Source: Pleodorina starrii (taxonomy: Eukaryota; Chlorophyta; Chlorophyceae; Chlamydomonadales; Volvocaceae). Taken from it: a stretch of DNA of 64,000 nt. The notes under the pieces are model-generated. The model was not told where the DNA came from, did not search any database, and saw only the letters and a program-made list of their open reading frames with translations. Positions 59,701 through 64,000 of this stretch are shown one piece after another. The first letter of the stretch is position 1. Every line of letters begins with the position of its first letter. The stretch spans positions 789,001 to 853,000 of the forward strand of contig BRXU01000029.1 of assembly GCA_030267565.1 (NCBI GenBank). Direction: 5' to 3'. Position numbers and translations under genes: made by a program.

Positions 59701-60328
59701 CTGCTGCTGCAGCGACGGTGGCGGCAGCGTCACAACAGCAGCGGCGGCGGCATTCCAGATCAGACCGGACAAGATGCCTACAAGCACGCCAGATCGCCGG
59801 TCACGTCCCGCCGCTTTGGCCAAAGCGCCTTTGGCGGGTTGCCGCATCCAAACACGCAATCCCTTCCTTGAATTGTGAGGGAGGGAAAAAAATCCCGAGT
59901 GTCGTGACGCATGTCACTGTAATACAAATCGAGCCCTCTTAACAGCAGATCAAGTGTGTGTGTTAATACGAAGGTCCGCAGCAGCAGTCAGCAGCAGCAG
60001 CAGCGAACGTCTCTAGACAGTACGAACGCAGAGCCCCAGCTCTCCACCCGAAACAACACACTCCGCAAACCACACTCCGCCAAATCCCCAGCGTCCCTTC
60101 CGCACCCTCAGCTCCCCAGCAGCGACTCCTCATGCCGCCATACGTGGCGAGGGGGAGGGGCGGGCGCCATCCTCCGTCGCCACCTCCATCCTCCCTCCAA
60201 CGCCACAGTCCTTCGGGCTCATACACAGCCGCCGGCACTACGCACAGCAGCCACCGACACTACCACAACCACCCCCATCCCTGCCCGCCCCCCAAGCCGG
60301 CACCCCAAGCCTCCCTCTCCCTCCTCGC
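56740..60328. other. SBP 3' region and convergent intergenic space
   Basis: No further gene supported. It includes a tandemly doubled GGCGGAGAGACGGCGGAGGAG segment (about 57185-57245), two 35-bp copies of the TTATCCACGT…CCGGGG repeat (57891-57960), a CTG/CAG tract at about 59697-59735 and a CAGCAG tract at about 59975-60003. TTACA at 59422-59426 is a possible minus-strand polyadenylation signal for the gene ending at 60329, about 900 bp away. Confidence 0.4.
57891..57960 (+). repeat. Two tandem copies of a 35-bp dispersed motif
   Basis: TTATCCACGTCTAGGCCGG and TTATCCACGTATAGGCCGG each continue AG(C/T)CCGTAAACCGGGG. Related single copies occur at 44428-44454 and 50049-50070 (introns of the GTPase gene), and a weaker one at about 62368-62395 (intron of the beta-oxidation gene). 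Confidence 0.85.
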
Positions 60329-63300
60329 TCACATCTTGGACGCCGGCGGCACGCCCGCCGACAGCTTGCGGCCCGCCGCCGCGGCCTGCACCAGGTAGTC
60401 GCAGGGCGCGAAGAAGCCGGCGTGCTGCGGCACCAGCGCCGCGAACTGCCGCAGCCGGGCCACGATGCGCGGGGCACCCACCAGGTCGGCCCAGAAAATC
60501 AGTCCGCCCTGCGCGATTTCAAAAAGACATACGGATGGAAGGACGGACAGGGTGGGCGGGCAGGTGGCGGAAGGCAACGTGCGAGAGTCGAACAATACGG
60601 GGGAGTCAAAGGAGTCGAAGATGGTAGCCTTAGGTGGGCTGGGGACGGTAGGGAGGGGACGGTAGGGAGGGCCCGCTTGCTGTCGAGAGGCCGACTTGCT
60701 ATCACCCGAGGGGCGGTGTGTCCCTTTGGGGACTGCCTCGCCAGCGGCAACCTCCCCCGAGCCCCTACCTTCCGCCAAAGCAGGTGAGCCGGCCACCTCT
60801 CCCGACCCTCGCCTATCCTCGATTTCCTCGCCCAACAGACAAAAAAAGTTCTCAGTCCAGACCCACGGGTCGCACCACCCGAATCGTCCGCGTCCCGCCG
60901 CCTTAATACTCTTATCCCAACTCCGTCCCAATGGCATCCACCCACCTAGACGGCTGGGAAGCCGTATCCCCACCCCCACATCCCCCGATGGACCCCACCC
61001 CCCCACCCCCCACACCGGTAGCTTCTCATGTATCAACCACCCACCCACCTTGACTGGCGGGAAGCCCATGGCCATGACGGAGGCCACATCGAGGTCCGCC
61101 GGCTTGTCCACAATGCCCTCCGAAACCACCCGGCAGCCCTCATTCACCACTACACGAGATCAAAAAGAGAGGCCAAGTGGTGGTTGATAGGGGGCAGCAG
61201 CACCAGCAGCAGCATAAGGAGAAGAGGAGTGTGACAGCCGAGGCCAAGTGGGATGGGTCAGTGAATACTGTGGGGGCTGGGGAAGACGGAAAGTGCGTGC
61301 AGGAAGCTAAGACATTCAAGGCAGGTTCTCCAAACGCCACTCCCCCAATGGGAGGGGAGGTCGCAGTTAAGCTAACATCACGCTTTCATCGGAACGGGCA
61401 CAGGGCCGCTTCAAAATGCACTCACGCTTTGAAGAGGTAAGGCACTCCCACAATCTTAATGCACACCAGATTACCGTAACAAGTCTCCTCCACGTCAGCC
61501 CCCTCCCGCCCCGCCCCACCCTCACACCTCAACCGCCCTCTCCTTTCCTCTCCCAAGAGAGCCCCCAACCCCTCACCCGGGAAGAAGATGAAGTCGAGAA
61601 TGTCGGCGTCGCTCAGCGCCGGCGGCTTGGCCCCCTCCTTGACCAGCCCGGCGGCCTTGCGCGACTCGGCCAGCAGCGGGGCCAGCTCCGGGTCGGGAGA
61701 GGCCTTGCGGGTCTTGGCGTCAAACTGCAGAGCGCACAACGGGAGGGGACGGGGGGTGATTGGGGGGTGGTTAGGGGGTGGTTGGGGGGAGCTAGAAGAC
61801 TTTGGCGCGTTGCGCACTTGGCGCCGCCAAAAGCCCCCTCGACGGGCGGCCAGGAACTGCAGATCATATTCCACACACGCTGGCGGTCCCTTATCCTGTA
61901 TCATTTTAGGATAGGGGAACCTCGCAAACTGCTTTCGGGCGGTTTCACTCCGCCAAGTCCAGTCTCAGGCGAAACTTCAGGATTGGTCCAAAGGAACCCG
62001 CCAACCAGACTCCCCTCCCCTCCAAAACACGTTTACACCATGTTGCTTAAAACAGTTGCAAAAATACAGCCACCCTCCCGCCTTCCCTCCTCCCCCTGCG
62101 AGAGCGCCGCACCGCCATACCCTCCCCCTTTCAAACAGCGTCCCTCCTCACCTTGTAAAAGCCCTTGCCCGTCTTCTCGCCCAGGCGCTTGACCTCATTG
62201 AGCAGCGGAATGAGCCGCGAGACGTAGACGCGCTCCGAAAACGACGTCACAAAGTTGGCGCCCACGTGCAGACCAATGTCCGAACCCACCAGGTCGTTCA
62301 GCCTGTGGGGGCGCAGGCATCGTTCAGACATCGTTCAGCATGAGCCCCCCCGGGAATGGGGAATGGGGTTAGTCACGGAGAGGCCGCAGCCCGGAGAGGG
62401 GAGGGGACAGGCGGGTTTCATGGAACGACAGCTGATGGATTGTGTCGAGTGCGGGAAGGTAAGTTGGTTGGTGGGCGGAGTGGCAGGTCGTAGGGTTGGC
62501 GGCTGGGGTCAGTCGGGCTGTCCCTAGATTCATTCAATCAATCACACACACCTGAAGGGCCCCATGGGCATGCCAAACTTGCCAGCCACGGCCGCATCGA
62601 TGCGGTACGGGTCCATACCGAGATCCGCCAACATCACGGCAGACATCGTGTACGGGAAGAAAACCTGCACAGTACAATATCGTACAAGGACAAGGCTTTA
62701 CTCAAAATTCCCTGATACAAATCGCTTCCTCAACAACAGCAACAACAACAACAACAGCAGCAGGGGCCCTGCATCAGCTGATAAACCCAGACACGGGCCT
62801 CGCACCAGAGACACGGCAGAGGGGGGCTGCACACACACACACACACACACACAAATGTTGAGTGCAGAATGTCCTCCAGATTGACCCCCTAGGAGTGTCC
62901 CCTCCTCATGGCAAACGACACATTCCACTCCCCCGGCTGTTGGGCTGCTCTCCCCCCCGTTGGGCTGCTCACCCGGTTGACCGCAAAGCCGGTGCAGTTG
63001 CCCACCACCACGGGGGTCTTCTTGATGCGACCAGACAGAGCCAACGTGTCCAGCAGGGCCTGGAAGGAGGAGGGGAGTGGGGAGGGGGGAGATGAGGGGG
63101 ATATGGGGACATGGGAGAAGAGGGGGGGGCATGGGGGGAGGGGATGAGGGGAGGAGATGGGGATGAGATGAGGGGAGATGGGGGGAAGATGGTTCGAGCG
63201 AGAGATGCCATGACCCATGAGGGAGCAGTGGGGGGAGCAGGCAACCCACCGGGCACTGGCCTCACCCACCCACCCAACCCACCTGCGGGCTCGTGCGGCT

Positions 63301-63863
63301 GGTCTTGACAATCTCCAGCAGCGGCATCACGTGGGCGGGGGAGAAAAAGTGTGCCCCCAGCAGCCGCCCCGCCGACTTGGCGCCTCCGCCCTCCATCTTG
63401 GCCCCCACCAGGTCAATGTCAATGGTCGAAGTGTTGGTCGACAAAATGGCGTCGGGCCGACAGACCTTCTCCAGATCTGAATCATCATCGGGTGATTTAA
63501 CGGGGGAAAAGTGGAAGGGGGCGACAGAGAGCGAGATGGAGTGCAAGGGAGCGCAAGGGTTTTAGGGTTTCGTTTCGAGTGAAATGCAATGCGCCGCAAA
63601 TTCATCCTCATTGTCACGGTACCCCGGCCTCCCCCCCGGGGCCGCCGCCTCCGTCCCTTCGCTGCGGTATCTTCTCTTTTTCTTCCCCCCCGGGGCCCGG
63701 CCCGACCCGACCCACCCGCAAAGATGCGCTGCTTGAGGCCAATGTCCTCAATAACCGCCTCAATCACCATGTCGGCCCGACCGAAGTCCGAATAGTCCAG
63801 GGAGCCCTTGACGCGACCCAGAGCGGCGTCGGCGGCGGAGGCACTCATGGCGCCCTTCTTCAC
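60329..63863 (-). CDS. Peroxisomal beta-oxidation multifunctional protein, 3-hydroxyacyl-CoA dehydrogenase part (partial)
   Basis: Eight phase-consistent exons: 63863-63716, 63476-63283, 63059-62973, 62664-62552, 62302-62152, 61724-61577, 61149-61049 and 60508-60329, giving 373 residues up to TGA at 60331-60329. The 5' part (enoyl-CoA hydratase and the GxGxxG start of the NAD fold) must lie beyond the right edge. Visible landmarks of 3-hydroxyacyl-CoA dehydrogenase: STNTSTIDI, GAHFFSPAHVMPLLEIVKT with the catalytic His and Glu, GNCTGFAVNR and VFFPY. The second helical domain follows (VNEGCRVVSEGIV, MGFPP, FWADLVG). It oxidises 3-hydroxyacyl-CoA to 3-ketoacyl-CoA with NAD+. The C-terminus is SKM, an accepted variant of the peroxisomal PTS1 signal. 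Plants call such proteins MFP2/AIM1. Confidence 0.94.
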
Positions 63864-64000
63864 CTGTGAGAGCGCGAGTAAACCGAGTATGTGTGCGTGT
63901 GTAGGTAAGTGTGTAAGTGTGTCGACTCGGCTTTTAAGTCGGGATAGGGGGTGGTAAGAAACACGATACCGCAGGGTTAGGGTTGAGGTGAGACGGAAGG
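63864..64000. other. Intron of the multifunctional-protein gene, cut by the window edge
   Basis: This lies upstream of the acceptor CTCACAG at 63870-63864. It contains TCGACTCGGCTTTTAAGT (63922-63939), nearly the same as bases 3-20 of the window, and GATACCGCAGGG, the reverse complement of part of a motif found in other introns. Confidence 0.6.

Overview
The window looks like nuclear DNA of a volvocine green alga (Chlamydomonas/Volvox relatives). The reasons are: GC-rich coding sequence with many short GT-AG introns, a Ser-Pro-rich extensin-like wall protein, an SBP-box regulator, a MYND-finger protein, TTACA/TGTAA-type polyadenylation motifs, and a Dualen/RandI-type retrotransposon, a group known from Chlamydomonas. 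The species assignment is inference.

Layout. 1-4.9 kb: a minus-strand multi-exon gene for an Ala/Asn/Thr-rich, heavily N-glycosylatable protein, with minisatellites in two introns. 4.9-31 kb: a repeat-rich accessory block. It holds three copies of a small two-membrane-segment protein (6.5, 11.4 and 26.9 kb). Copies 2 and 3 belong to a tandem duplication of about 2.2 kb. Copy 2's unit was split by an 11.5-kb intact non-LTR retrotransposon, and copy 3 was broken by a hAT-like non-autonomous element. 32-34.4 kb: a proline-rich wall glycoprotein on a roughly 126-bp tandem repeat. 34.4-39 kb: mostly non-coding, partly AT-rich. 39-42.7 kb: MYND-finger gene (minus). 44.2-50.9 kb: a 13-exon organelle-targeted COG0523/CobW-type metallochaperone GTPase (minus). 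51.5-56.7 kb: an SBP-box transcription factor, divergent from the GTPase gene. 60.3-63.9 kb: the 3' half of a peroxisomal beta-oxidation multifunctional protein (minus), running off the right edge.

The most notable object is the retrotransposon. One 3,731-residue ORF carries membrane-spanning segments, a Josephin/ataxin-3-like cysteine protease, an APE endonuclease, reverse transcriptase, RNase H, a CCHC knuckle and a restriction-like endonuclease. It sits between 890/897-bp direct repeats. The paralogous duplication unit has this segment only once, which makes the repeats an exceptionally long insertion-associated target duplication.

The GTPase (zinc handling) and the SBP regulator (the family of the algal copper-response regulator) share a promoter region of about 600 bp, so a metal-homeostasis pair is a reasonable hypothesis. 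Exon models were built by hand from splice motifs and phase agreement; no database search was possible.
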